A stretch of DNA of 64,000 nt from Massilia sp. IC2-477 (GTDB lineage Bacteria > Pseudomonadota > Gammaproteobacteria > Burkholderiales > Burkholderiaceae_D): the NCBI RefSeq assembly GCF_020707265.1, contig NZ_JAJFEQ010000001.1, forward strand, positions 372,001 through 436,000, given 5' to 3'. Positions 26,141-34,578 of the stretch are shown here, in pieces (positions within the stretch are counted from its first letter, which is position 1; each line of letters opens with the position of its first letter). The translations under genes were made by a program, and so were the position numbers. The notes beneath the pieces were generated by a model that was given only the letters and a program-made list of their open reading frames with translations, was not told where the DNA came from and ran no database searches.

Positions 26141-27070
26141 CTAGACCGCTGTGCTGGCGTTTCGTCGTAGAGCGTTTTCCGCAGGCGATACGTCTATGTC
26201 GCTTAGCAGTTCCATCGCGGTATGTATGAACGCCTGGACGTTGGGAGAGGTGTACTTGCGGCTATGGTAGATGAACGAAAATGCACTATCGGTCCGAAAC
26301 TTCCAGCGAGGCAGGACCGGTACCAACGCTCCCGCATACGCTGGATCCATCGCCAGAAAATCGGGTAGCAATCCGATTCCTTCACCCAGCACCAGCATGG
26401 AACGGATGGCTTCGAAGTCGTCTGCTGTTACACGAGGTCGCGGGGCGACTTCAACATCGGTTGAGCCGTCAGTCAGCATCACAGGCGCCATACCCGTGTA
26501 GGCGACAAAACGGTGTTTCATCAGTTGTTCGGGATGTTCCAGGATGCCTGTTGCATCTCGATAGGATGCCGAAGTCCACAGCCGCATCGACAAATCGAAA
26601 AAGCGCCGGCCGACAAGCGAAGAATCGGCAAGCTTTCCGACACGGATTGCAAGATCTATACCTTCTGCCACCAGGTCGGACACGCGGTTCGAGAGGATCA
26701 TCTCGATGCTAGTGCCCGGATTCTTCTCTAGGTAGGCCCGGGCGATTTTGGGCAGTAGGGTATGACCTATATCGATGGGAGCAGTAATCCGAAGCGGGCC
26801 GGCAGGTCTCCCGCGGGCAGCGAGGAGCGCGGATTCTCCGAGCTCGAGCTCTTGCACCGCTTTGGCGCAGTGGACGTAATAGTGTCTGCCGGCCTCGGTA
26901 AGGTGGAGTTGACGTGTTGTTCTATGCAGGAGGCTCACGCCAAGCCTCTTCTCAAGGGCTGCGATTTTCGCGCTTACGGTCGTCTTCGGCATCTTCAATA
27001 ACCTGGCAGCGCCGGAGAAGCTGTGCGCTTCGACAACTTTCACGAAAACAGTGATCGCATCAAGGTCCAT
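26141..27070 (-). CDS. LysR-family transcriptional regulator
   Basis: 309 residues from the ATG at 27070 (MDLDAITVFVKVVEAHSFSGAARLLKMPKTTVSAKI), a complete winged helix-turn-helix followed by ALEKRLGVSLLHRTTRQLHLTEAG. The remaining 220 residues form the LysR substrate-binding fold (GPLRITAPIDIGHTLLPKI). The MPKTTVS variant belongs to the AaeR/DmlR-like subgroup. It is divergent from qorB with 120 bp between, so it probably controls qorB. Inducer unknown, perhaps a quinone or electrophile. Its start is followed upstream by a 14-codon in-frame extension that is not needed. Confidence 0.9.
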   Translation of the reverse strand: MDLDAITVFVKVVEAHSFSGAARLLKMPKTTVSAKIAALEKRLGVSLLHRTTRQLHLTEAGRHYYVHCAKAVQELELGESALLAARGRPAGPLRITAPIDIGHTLLPKIARAYLEKNPGTSIEMILSNRVSDLVAEGIDLAIRVGKLADSSLVGRRFFDLSMRLWTSASYRDATGILEHPEQLMKHRFVAYTGMAPVMLTDGSTDVEVAPRPRVTADDFEAIRSMLVLGEGIGLLPDFLAMDPAYAGALVPVLPRWKFRTDSAFSFIYHSRKYTSPNVQAFIHTAMELLSDIDVSPAENALRRNASTAV

Positions 27071-27190
27071 GGACTGTCCAATAATCTGCACAATGTTTCC
27101 AGACTTTACCATCTAGTGGCGACTCCGGACGACCGGTACAGTCATCAACGATGCTGGCACATTTGCCCATCTTGACCTGAAGGAGAACAC

Positions 27191-28042
27191 ATGATTGGTA
27201 TTACTGGCGCAAACGGCCATCTTGGGCGCCTCGTCATAGAACAATTGCTGGCCCAAATTCCTGCAGCGCAGATCGTGGCTGTCGTACGCAGTCCGGAGAA
27301 GGCCGCTGACTTGGCGGGGAAGGGTGTCCAAGTCCGTTTTGGAGACTATAACGAACCGCAGTCGCTCGATGCCGCTTTCGCCGGCCTGAGCAAGCTGCTG
27401 TTCATCTCATCGAGCGATGTTGGTCGACGCGGTCCGCAGCACAAGGCCGTCATCGAAGCCGCCAAGCGCAGCGGCGTTCAACTCGTCGCGTATACCAGCT
27501 TGCTGCACGCGGATACGTCTCCGCTTCCCCTGGCAGCAGAGCATAGGGAAACCGAAGTGATGCTCAAGGAGTCGGGCCTGCCGCACGTCTTGCTGCGCAA
27601 CGGGTGGTACACCGAAAACTATCTGGGAAGCCTGTCAGCTGTCCTGGAACACGGTGTCATGTATGGCTGTGCGGGTAACGGAAAGGTATCCTCGGCCTCA
27701 CGCGCGGACTACGCCAGGGCAGCCACGGTCGTCCTTACCAATGACGGGCACGCCGGGAAAACATACGAACTTGGAGGCGACCATTCCTTTACGCTTGCCG
27801 AGTTCGCTTCCGAAGTCGCGCGGCAGTCCAGGCTGCCAGTGCGCTACCAAAATCTGCCCGAAGACGAATTCCAGGCTGTGCTGGTAAAAGCGGGTTTGCC
27901 GGCATTCCTGGCAACGCTTATTGCAGAGTCTGAGACCGGAGCATCCAAGGGTGGCCTGTTCGATGACAGCAAGGACCTGAGCAAATTGACGGGGCATCCC
28001 ACGACGCCACTGGCGACCATGGTCGATGCAAGCCTGGCATAG
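27191..28042 (+). CDS. qorB: NAD(P)H:quinone oxidoreductase QorB/YtfG-like (NmrA-family SDR)
   Basis: 283 residues. The dinucleotide-binding motif ITGANGHLG is at residues 4-12. Blocks such as KLLFISSSDVGRRGPQHKAVIEAAK, AYTSLLHADTSPL, LLRNGWYTENYL and GASKGGLFDDSKDLSKLTGHPTTPL are the same as those recalled for E. coli QorB. It reduces quinones with NADPH, probably for electrophile detoxification in the cytoplasm. A ribosome site AAGGAGAAC precedes the ATG. Divergent LysR gene upstream is the likely regulator. Confidence 0.88.
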   Translation: MIGITGANGHLGRLVIEQLLAQIPAAQIVAVVRSPEKAADLAGKGVQVRFGDYNEPQSLDAAFAGLSKLLFISSSDVGRRGPQHKAVIEAAKRSGVQLVAYTSLLHADTSPLPLAAEHRETEVMLKESGLPHVLLRNGWYTENYLGSLSAVLEHGVMYGCAGNGKVSSASRADYARAATVVLTNDGHAGKTYELGGDHSFTLAEFASEVARQSRLPVRYQNLPEDEFQAVLVKAGLPAFLATLIAESETGASKGGLFDDSKDLSKLTGHPTTPLATMVDASLA

Positions 28043-28190
28043 GTAGCCGAATCAAGGACTGCCAAGTCCTGGAGCTTGCGCCAACAATCACGGTGAGTCG
28101 CGTCAGCCTGAGTCGATCACGATGGCTGGCGCAGGACCCGTATGCTTTCAAAGACTGTCGTGGAATGCGGACGACCTCCCTTCGCTGCGT

Positions 28191-30650
28191 TCAAAAAACG
28201 CTGAACTGTTTGCTGCGGACCCAATGGCTCAGCTCCCGCGCAGGAAAGGGCGGAGCAACATAAAAGCCCTGGGCTACGTCGCAGCCGTATTCCACAAGCG
28301 CATTCCAGATGTCCTGGTTGGCCGTTCCCTCGGCCACCACCGACAGCCCCAGCTCGTGCGCCATGTCGATGGTCGCTTTCACGATGGTTGCCGCCCGCGG
28401 ATCCGTAAGCATGTTCGCAGTAAACCCGTGATCGATCTTGATGACGTTGACTGGCAGTCTGGTCAGATAGTTCAAGGAAGAGTATCCGGTTCCGAAATCG
28501 TCGATGTAGAGCTGAAAACCGATGCTGCTCAAGGTATTCAGTTCCGCAATAGACGCTTCCAGGTCGAGTATCAGGCTGCTTTCAGTAATCTCCAGCCCAA
28601 TCCAGTCGGGTGTTCCGCCGCAGCGCTCGAGCATTGCCTGCAGATCACTGGCAATCGAGCGGCCGTTCAGGTTGCGTGTCGAAAGGTTGACCGCGATGGG
28701 GATGTCCAAACCCTCGCTATGCCACTCGTGGGCTTGGCGAACCGATTCCTGCAACATGTGCTTTGTCAACGCGTGAATGAGTTCACTCGATTCGATGAGC
28801 GGCACGAAATCGGAAGGTGGAACCATTCCGCGTTCTGGATGGTTCCATCTTACCAAGGCCTCGACGCCAAGCAAGGTCCCAGTGATCATGGACACCTTGG
28901 GCTGGCAATACAATTCGATCTGTCCATCAACGATGGCCTGGCGAAACTGCCCGAGCAAAGCGAGTCGCTCAGGGTCGTACGGATCGTCGTTGGCTGAGTA
29001 GACCATGCAGCGCTGCCCGCGCCGACGCGCCTGGAACACCGCGACATCGGCTTTGCGTACCATGTCGACAGCATCCTTTGCGTGCAGGGGAGCGATTGCG
29101 GTACCGACGTGCGCATTGACGTCGTAGTCGATACCGCCGATCTTGAACGTGGTCTCGAAGGCGATGGCCACCTGCTCGCAGATCCTGGCTGCGCCGTCAG
29201 CCAGCTCCCCATGCAAAACAGCAGTGAACTGTGCATTGCCACTACGCGAAAGATGGGCCCTCCCACCGAGAAGTTGTCCAAGACGCTGCGCGACGTTTCG
29301 CAGCAGGTCATCACCATTGACATGTCCAAGGGTGAAATTTATCTCGCGGAACTGGGACAGTTCGATCGTGACGACGGCGATTGGCAATTCCTCGGCTTCG
29401 CTGAACAATTCCAGCAAGCGGTGGTGCATGGCTACCCGGTTGGGCAGGCCGGTCGTGTCATCGAAAAATGCCAGCCGGTGGATCTCTTCGCGGGCACGCC
29501 GGATCTCGGTAACATCCTGGATCATGCCGATCATCCGCGAAGGCTGGCCACTGCTGTCGGTGACTACGTCGGCCATCGAATGCACGTAACGGATCTCTCC
29601 GTCCTCATGTAGTAGTCGATACTCGCAGTCATAGCGCTCAGCGGGATGCTTCACAACGTTTGACCGGGTAGCCAGCACCCGGCCGAGGTCGTTGGGATGG
29701 ATACGCCGGTTCAGATCGTCGATGCGGGCAGGCTCCGATCCCGGTTGCATCCGGAATATCCGGTAGGTCTCCGCGGACGTCGTCTGGACCAGTCCACTTT
29801 CCAGGTCGATTGCCCAGGTCCCAAGGTGAGCGATCTCCTGTGCATGCTCGAGGTCGCACCGGGCCAGGAGCAATTGATCATGCAGGTGGCGCTGTTCGGT
29901 GACGTCCACGGTGGCGCAAGCGAACCAGGTACGCTCGAACGATTCCCCAGCGACCCGGCGTCCACACGTACGCAGAATATGCCAAGTTTCGTCGAGCCAT
30001 TGGACCCTGAGGTCAAGGGCAAAGCATTGTCCAAGCAAGATGCACTGGTCGATAGCATCTCGCAGCCTTTGCCTGTCTCCGGGATGCACGCGTTCGATCA
30101 GGGCTTCGAGGGTCGGCTCGACCGCGTTGGCAAGCACTCCAAAATTACGGTACTGCTGGACCGACCAGCTGACCTGGCCGTCTTCGAGATTCACGATAGT
30201 GCAGCCCAGCCCCGTGATCTCCTGCGACACGACCAGGATGTCAGTCAGGTGGGCCAAGCGAGCCTTCGCTTGGCTTTCCGACGGATCATCATAGACTGTG
30301 AAGAGTACCGCCGGACCAGCATCATCGCGATCGGCCCGGTGGCACCGCGTTTGTCCATGGACTGTGTGACCGTCACGTCGGACTGGCTGTACGTCGTCGA
30401 GTCTAGCTTCACCGTCCCGGATTGCACTGGCAACAGCGTGTCTGACACGTTCCCAATCTTTCGGCGCATAGAGGGACAACATGTCAAGCTTGTCCAAGGT
30501 CCCGGGACAGTAGCCGTATGCATGTGCAGCGCAGTCATTCACCTCGAGTAAACGAAGTGTGTCGGGATCACACAGCAGCATTGGAACTGGGGCGTTGTGA
30601 AATGCCGCGTGATATGGGGAGTGCTTGATGCTGACGCAGGAGTGTTCCAT
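28191..30650 (-). CDS. PAS-PAS-PAS-GGDEF-EAL protein; probable c-di-GMP phosphodiesterase
   Basis: 819 residues, no membrane segment. PAS-like domains fill about residues 10-390 (PVPMLLCDPDTLRLLEVNDCAA; the third with YRIFRMQPGSEPARIDDL). A GGDEF-type domain (about 395-555) has lost the motif: the active-site loop reads SGNAQF. The EAL domain (about 565-815) keeps GVEALVRW, the ITESSL region, DDFGTGYSSL and IKIDH. It should therefore hydrolyse c-di-GMP, with the dead GGDEF as a possible GTP sensor. AGAGGA precedes the ATG. Convergent with qorB; no partner gene seen. Confidence 0.85.
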   Translation of the reverse strand: MEHSCVSIKHSPYHAAFHNAPVPMLLCDPDTLRLLEVNDCAAHAYGYCPGTLDKLDMLSLYAPKDWERVRHAVASAIRDGEARLDDVQPVRRDGHTVHGQTRCHRADRDDAGPAVLFTVYDDPSESQAKARLAHLTDILVVSQEITGLGCTIVNLEDGQVSWSVQQYRNFGVLANAVEPTLEALIERVHPGDRQRLRDAIDQCILLGQCFALDLRVQWLDETWHILRTCGRRVAGESFERTWFACATVDVTEQRHLHDQLLLARCDLEHAQEIAHLGTWAIDLESGLVQTTSAETYRIFRMQPGSEPARIDDLNRRIHPNDLGRVLATRSNVVKHPAERYDCEYRLLHEDGEIRYVHSMADVVTDSSGQPSRMIGMIQDVTEIRRAREEIHRLAFFDDTTGLPNRVAMHHRLLELFSEAEELPIAVVTIELSQFREINFTLGHVNGDDLLRNVAQRLGQLLGGRAHLSRSGNAQFTAVLHGELADGAARICEQVAIAFETTFKIGGIDYDVNAHVGTAIAPLHAKDAVDMVRKADVAVFQARRRGQRCMVYSANDDPYDPERLALLGQFRQAIVDGQIELYCQPKVSMITGTLLGVEALVRWNHPERGMVPPSDFVPLIESSELIHALTKHMLQESVRQAHEWHSEGLDIPIAVNLSTRNLNGRSIASDLQAMLERCGGTPDWIGLEITESSLILDLEASIAELNTLSSIGFQLYIDDFGTGYSSLNYLTRLPVNVIKIDHGFTANMLTDPRAATIVKATIDMAHELGLSVVAEGTANQDIWNALVEYGCDVAQGFYVAPPFPARELSHWVRSKQFSVF

Positions 30651-30760
30651 GACGTCCTCTATTTCTCGGGTAAGCGCCGCTTGCTTGTAGTGTCAATACT
30701 ATGGTAGAAGAGATCGCAATCGTCCAGCAGTTTCACCAGGTAAGAGGTGACGCTGCGGAA

Positions 30761-31684
30761 CTAAGTCGCGAGAAACCGCTGCGCAAGCTTTTGTTCCCTG
30801 AACTGATCGATTACAAAGTCCACGAAGGCCCGGGTTTTAGCTGGCATGAGCTTCTGGCTCGTAAAATACAGAGAGATTGCTCCCGCGTCCTCGTACCAGT
30901 CAGGGAGAACCCGGATCAATTCTCCGCTCTCGAGAAAGCGCACGACATGTGGCATGGCCATCAAGCCGATGCCCATATGCATAAGTACGCTTCTAACCAG
31001 ACCATCTGGGTCGTTAACAGTGATACGAGCGTTCTGCTCGCACTGCTGCGCATCTCCAGCACGGTTTCTGAACGTCCGATGGATTACCCGTCCGCTAAAC
31101 ACTGATCGCATGACCACTCCATCATATTCGGCGAGGTCACTGGGCCGCATCGGCATCGTCCGGCCTTGCATAAATTGCGGCGTAGCTACCGCAACAACAT
31201 GCACCCGCGCCAGTTCACGAGCAACGACACCCGGCGGCAGCTCGAAGCCACCGCCGACGGCGGCATCAAAACCATCACGGATGAGGTCGACCTGGCGATT
31301 GTCGAAATGCCAGTCAGGCTGAACGGCCGGATAGCGTTCGAGAAAGGCCGGCATCATCGGAAGCAGAAAATCGCATCCAAAACGGTGGGCTGCATTCAGC
31401 TTCAGTATTCCCGCCGGCTGACCGGCTTTGGCGGTGACCTCCGCGATCGCTCCCTGGATGCTGTCCAAGCCGCTTGTGACAGCGTTCAGGAAACGTTCTC
31501 CTGCCTCAGTCAAGGTAAGCCCGCGGGTACTTCGCTGGAATAGACGCACCCCCAGATTGCGTTCGAGTTGCGCGACATTGCGACTGACCGCGGCCGGCGT
31601 CAGTGCGAGACGGCGTGCTGCCGCCGAAAAGCTCGCAGATTCTGCGCTACGTACAAAGCACTCCAGATTTGACAGCGTCTCCAT
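30761..31684 (-). CDS. LysR-family transcriptional regulator
   Basis: 307 residues, METLSNLECFVRSAESASFSAAARRLALTPAAVSRNVAQLERNLGVRLFQRSTRGLTLTEAG being a complete HTH and linker helix, then a LysR substrate domain (GILKLNAAHRFGCDFLLPMMPAF). Divergent from the MFS efflux gene at 31863 across about 107 bp before its leader ORF. It most likely controls that transporter. The ligand cannot be read from sequence. Confidence 0.9.
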   Translation of the reverse strand: METLSNLECFVRSAESASFSAAARRLALTPAAVSRNVAQLERNLGVRLFQRSTRGLTLTEAGERFLNAVTSGLDSIQGAIAEVTAKAGQPAGILKLNAAHRFGCDFLLPMMPAFLERYPAVQPDWHFDNRQVDLIRDGFDAAVGGGFELPPGVVARELARVHVVAVATPQFMQGRTMPMRPSDLAEYDGVVMRSVFSGRVIHRTFRNRAGDAQQCEQNARITVNDPDGLVRSVLMHMGIGLMAMPHVVRFLESGELIRVLPDWYEDAGAISLYFTSQKLMPAKTRAFVDFVIDQFREQKLAQRFLAT

Positions 31685-31791
31685 ATTCGCTTTAAAGGTT
31701 TGCTTGTAACTGATTATAAAGGCCTTCCAGTACCGCTGTTATCTGAACAAAGGAATACTCCAGGCTGTCATTATGAACCCAAGGAGTTCCC

Positions 31792-31866
31792 ATGAAAAAG
31801 ATCGTGCAAGCGGTGTGCCTCCCGATTCGAGGCGCAGCCGATAGCCCTTCAGGAGACCGGCAATGA
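31792..31866 (+). CDS. 24-codon leader ORF translationally coupled to the MFS gene
   Basis: MKKIVQAVCLPIRGAADSPS then GDRQ and stop. AAGGAG lies 5 bases before its ATG. Its TGA overlaps the MFS start by 4 bp (ATGA at 31863-31866). The peptide resembles nothing known. Position and spacing suggest it delivers ribosomes to the transporter start, or acts as an attenuation leader. Confidence 0.45.
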   Translation: MKKIVQAVCLPIRGAADSPSGDRQ

Positions 31867-33056
31867 ATCCGGCCTCCCCAAACCTCACCGCGGCGCCGGA
31901 ATCGTCAGGGAGAGCACCGACGGGATCGTGGACCGCGGTTGCCTCCATTGGAATCGGCGCATTCGCCCTCGTGACGAGCGAGTTCCTGCCAGTCGGCCTG
32001 CTTCCCCAAATCGCAAGGGAATTCGACGTTACGTCGGGAGTAGCAGGCCTCATGGTGACGATGCCGGGAATCGCTGCGGCGCTAGTCGCACCATTGACCC
32101 TTGCATTTGCCGGAACGCTCGATCGGCGCCATGTCATGTGGGCCCTTCTTGGGCTGCTCGCCTTATCCAACGTGCTCGTAGCCCTTGCATCGAGCTTTGG
32201 AATGATTGTCTTTGGTCGTGTGCTTCTGGGGATCGCCATCGGGGGATTCTGGACCATCGGCGGCTCATTGGGGCCTCGCTTGCGTCCAGGAGCAGATGCG
32301 TCCAAGGCCACGTCGATCATCTTCTCAGGCGTTTCAATCGGTACCGTAGCAGGGGTGCCAGTTGGGACACTAGTCGGAGACCTGCTCGGCTGGCGGATGG
32401 CATTTGCCGCTGCAAGCGTCGTGTCGCTGCTGGTGGTTGCTGTATTGGTGATGGCTTTGCCCTCGCTTCGTCCGGCCGAAGCGTCAAACCTTCGTGGCGT
32501 GCTCCAGGTGCTGCGACTTCGAAAAGTACAGGTGGGTCTGATTGCGATCCTGCTGATCTTCATCGGGCAGTTCGGCTCATACACTTACGTCACCCCCTAT
32601 TTGCTCGAGCATGCGGCAATTCCCGCAAGCGCGGTCAGCCCGATCCTTTTTGCTTATGGCGCCGCGAGCTTCGTCGGCAATCTTCTTGCCGGCTGGGCTT
32701 CGGCACGCAGTGTCAAAGCAACCCTGATCGCCACTGCCATCATGATGGGCGCTTCGATCCTTCTGCTGCCAGCTGCGGGCACGAGCATCGCTCCTGTCAT
32801 CGGCCTGCTCCTGGTCTGGGGCGTCGCATTCGGCATGTTGCCGATTGCAATTCAGAGCTGGCTCTTCAGTGCAGCGCCCGAACAGTTGGAAAGCGTCTCC
32901 GCCGTATTCGTATCGAGTGCGCAGGCATCGATCGGCGCCGGTGCACTTGTTGGAGGTCTTGTTGTCGATGATCTTGGACTGCTCGGAGCCATGTGGATGG
33001 GTGCTGTTTGTACGCTAGCTGCTGCCGCGCTGGTCGGCATACTCGGGCGGCGCTAA
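31863..33056 (+). CDS. MFS transporter, DHA1 (AraJ/SotB/YdhP-like) efflux family
   Basis: 397 residues with twelve predicted membrane helices. The N-terminal SIGIGAFALVTSEFLPVGLLPQIA and helix 4 region RVLLGIAIGGFWTIGGSLGPRL are typical of sugar/arabinose or drug exporters related to AraJ, SotB and Bcr. It is fed by a short leader ORF with a 4-bp overlap, and AGGAG also precedes its own ATG. Divergent LysR regulator upstream. Substrate unknown. Confidence 0.87.
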   Translation: MNPASPNLTAAPESSGRAPTGSWTAVASIGIGAFALVTSEFLPVGLLPQIAREFDVTSGVAGLMVTMPGIAAALVAPLTLAFAGTLDRRHVMWALLGLLALSNVLVALASSFGMIVFGRVLLGIAIGGFWTIGGSLGPRLRPGADASKATSIIFSGVSIGTVAGVPVGTLVGDLLGWRMAFAAASVVSLLVVAVLVMALPSLRPAEASNLRGVLQVLRLRKVQVGLIAILLIFIGQFGSYTYVTPYLLEHAAIPASAVSPILFAYGAASFVGNLLAGWASARSVKATLIATAIMMGASILLLPAAGTSIAPVIGLLLVWGVAFGMLPIAIQSWLFSAAPEQLESVSAVFVSSAQASIGAGALVGGLVVDDLGLLGAMWMGAVCTLAAAALVGILGRR

Positions 33057-33095
33057 GTCCGCGAACAGTCCAAAAGTATCTCCTCATGGCCAGAA

Positions 33096-34577
33096 TCAAC
33101 GTGCAGCGATATTCTGGCCAGCAGGAAGAACTTCCCAGCCCCCTCCAAGAGCTTTCACAAGCGATACGGTAGCCACTGCACGGCTGCCGCGGAGCTGTAC
33201 CGCAGTACGCTCGACGGTTGCAAGGTTGCGTTGTACGTCCAGGAGCTCAAAGTAACTTGAGCGGCCCGCGTCATAAAGCTTTTGTGCCAGGTCGGCAGAT
33301 CGGCGTGCGGATACCAGCGCTGCTTCTAACTCTTGGGCTTGCCCGGCCAGGATCCGCAGGCTCGCAAGCTGGTCTTCAACTTCTGAAAACGCAATCAGGA
33401 CCGACTGACGGTAGTTTGCAACCGACTCGGCCAACGCCCCTTCGGCGCGACGGATATTGGCCTGGTTGCGTCCGCCGTCAACGAGCGGCGCGGAGAGCAA
33501 AGCGCCGACAACCCAGGCGCGGCTACTCCACTTGAAAACGTCGCTAAAGGTGCCTGCGGCTCCGCCTGCAGTGGCATTGATGGTCAATGCGGGAAAAACC
33601 GCTGAACGTGCCATACCAATGCGGGCATTTGCCGCTTCCATGGCCCGCTGTGCAGCTACTATGTCCGGGCGACGCTCGAGTAGGGAAGAAGGAAGACCGG
33701 CAGGAATGCTGGGTAAGTCACCAGTATCTACTAGCGGACTGGGTTTTGCCGAATAGCGGGCAGGTGCCTTACCCAAGAGCACGGCAAGCGCATGCTCTGT
33801 GAGGGCTCGCTGGCGTTGTAGACCTATGGCATCAGCGCGCGCGGTTGCTAGTTCGGTTTTTGCTCGTGATAGATCAAATTCTCCAATGTCACCCAGATCG
33901 AATCGCCGCTGGGTCACTGCTACGCTTTCCTCCCTCAATCGCACCGTCTGCGCGACAGTCTCAAGCTCGCAGTCTATCGTACGCAAACGGAAGTACGCCA
34001 TTGCGACATCCGATTGCAATGTGAGGAGAACGGCACGGAAAGTTGCTGCCGCGCTTTCCGCATCCCCCTTTGCCGCAAGCGTGCCGGCAGAAACACGCCC
34101 GAACAGGTCGACTTCATAGCTCGCTCTGAATCCGGCGGAATTGATAGTTTGTTGAGTGAGAGACGAGTTTGACAGTTGACCAAGGGAGCGGTCTTGTCTA
34201 CTACGCTCGGTTCCCACGCCGATTGCGATCTGCGGTATCTCGTCTGCCTCTACCGCGACTGCGATCGAGCGAGCTTGAACGACTCGGGCGGCAGCAACGG
34301 TCAGAACCGGGTTGTTGTCGGTAGCTTCCTTGATCAGTGCCGTTAGTATGGCATCGTTGAATGCAAGCCACCATTGACCTGCAGCCTGCGGCGCTGCCGG
34401 TGCTGCAGGCTTCCAGCGTGTGCCTTCTATGCCTGGCCATTCGGTTTGAACTGGAAGCTGAGCTTCACGGTATTGTGGCGGCACGTCAATCGAGGGCTGT
34501 TCAAACGTTGGGGCGGCGCACCCCGTTGCCAGAACCGACACGGACAGCGGCAGCCATGCCAAGCGCTTTGTCTTCAT
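33096..34577 (-). CDS. RND efflux outer-membrane factor lipoprotein (NodT/OprM family)
   Basis: 493 residues from the ATG at 34577, preceded by AAGGAG; a GTG at 34601 is rejected. The lipoprotein signal ends LATGC (Cys about residue 21). Two outer-membrane efflux protein repeats follow, with ALIKEATDNNPVLTVAAARVVQAR and RRPDIVAAQRAMEAANARIGMARSAVFP. It forms the trimeric outer-membrane channel for the permease encoded immediately upstream (1 base between genes). Confidence 0.92.
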   Translation of the reverse strand: MKTKRLAWLPLSVSVLATGCAAPTFEQPSIDVPPQYREAQLPVQTEWPGIEGTRWKPAAPAAPQAAGQWWLAFNDAILTALIKEATDNNPVLTVAAARVVQARSIAVAVEADEIPQIAIGVGTERSRQDRSLGQLSNSSLTQQTINSAGFRASYEVDLFGRVSAGTLAAKGDAESAAATFRAVLLTLQSDVAMAYFRLRTIDCELETVAQTVRLREESVAVTQRRFDLGDIGEFDLSRAKTELATARADAIGLQRQRALTEHALAVLLGKAPARYSAKPSPLVDTGDLPSIPAGLPSSLLERRPDIVAAQRAMEAANARIGMARSAVFPALTINATAGGAAGTFSDVFKWSSRAWVVGALLSAPLVDGGRNQANIRRAEGALAESVANYRQSVLIAFSEVEDQLASLRILAGQAQELEAALVSARRSADLAQKLYDAGRSSYFELLDVQRNLATVERTAVQLRGSRAVATVSLVKALGGGWEVLPAGQNIAAR

Positions 34578-34578
34578 G

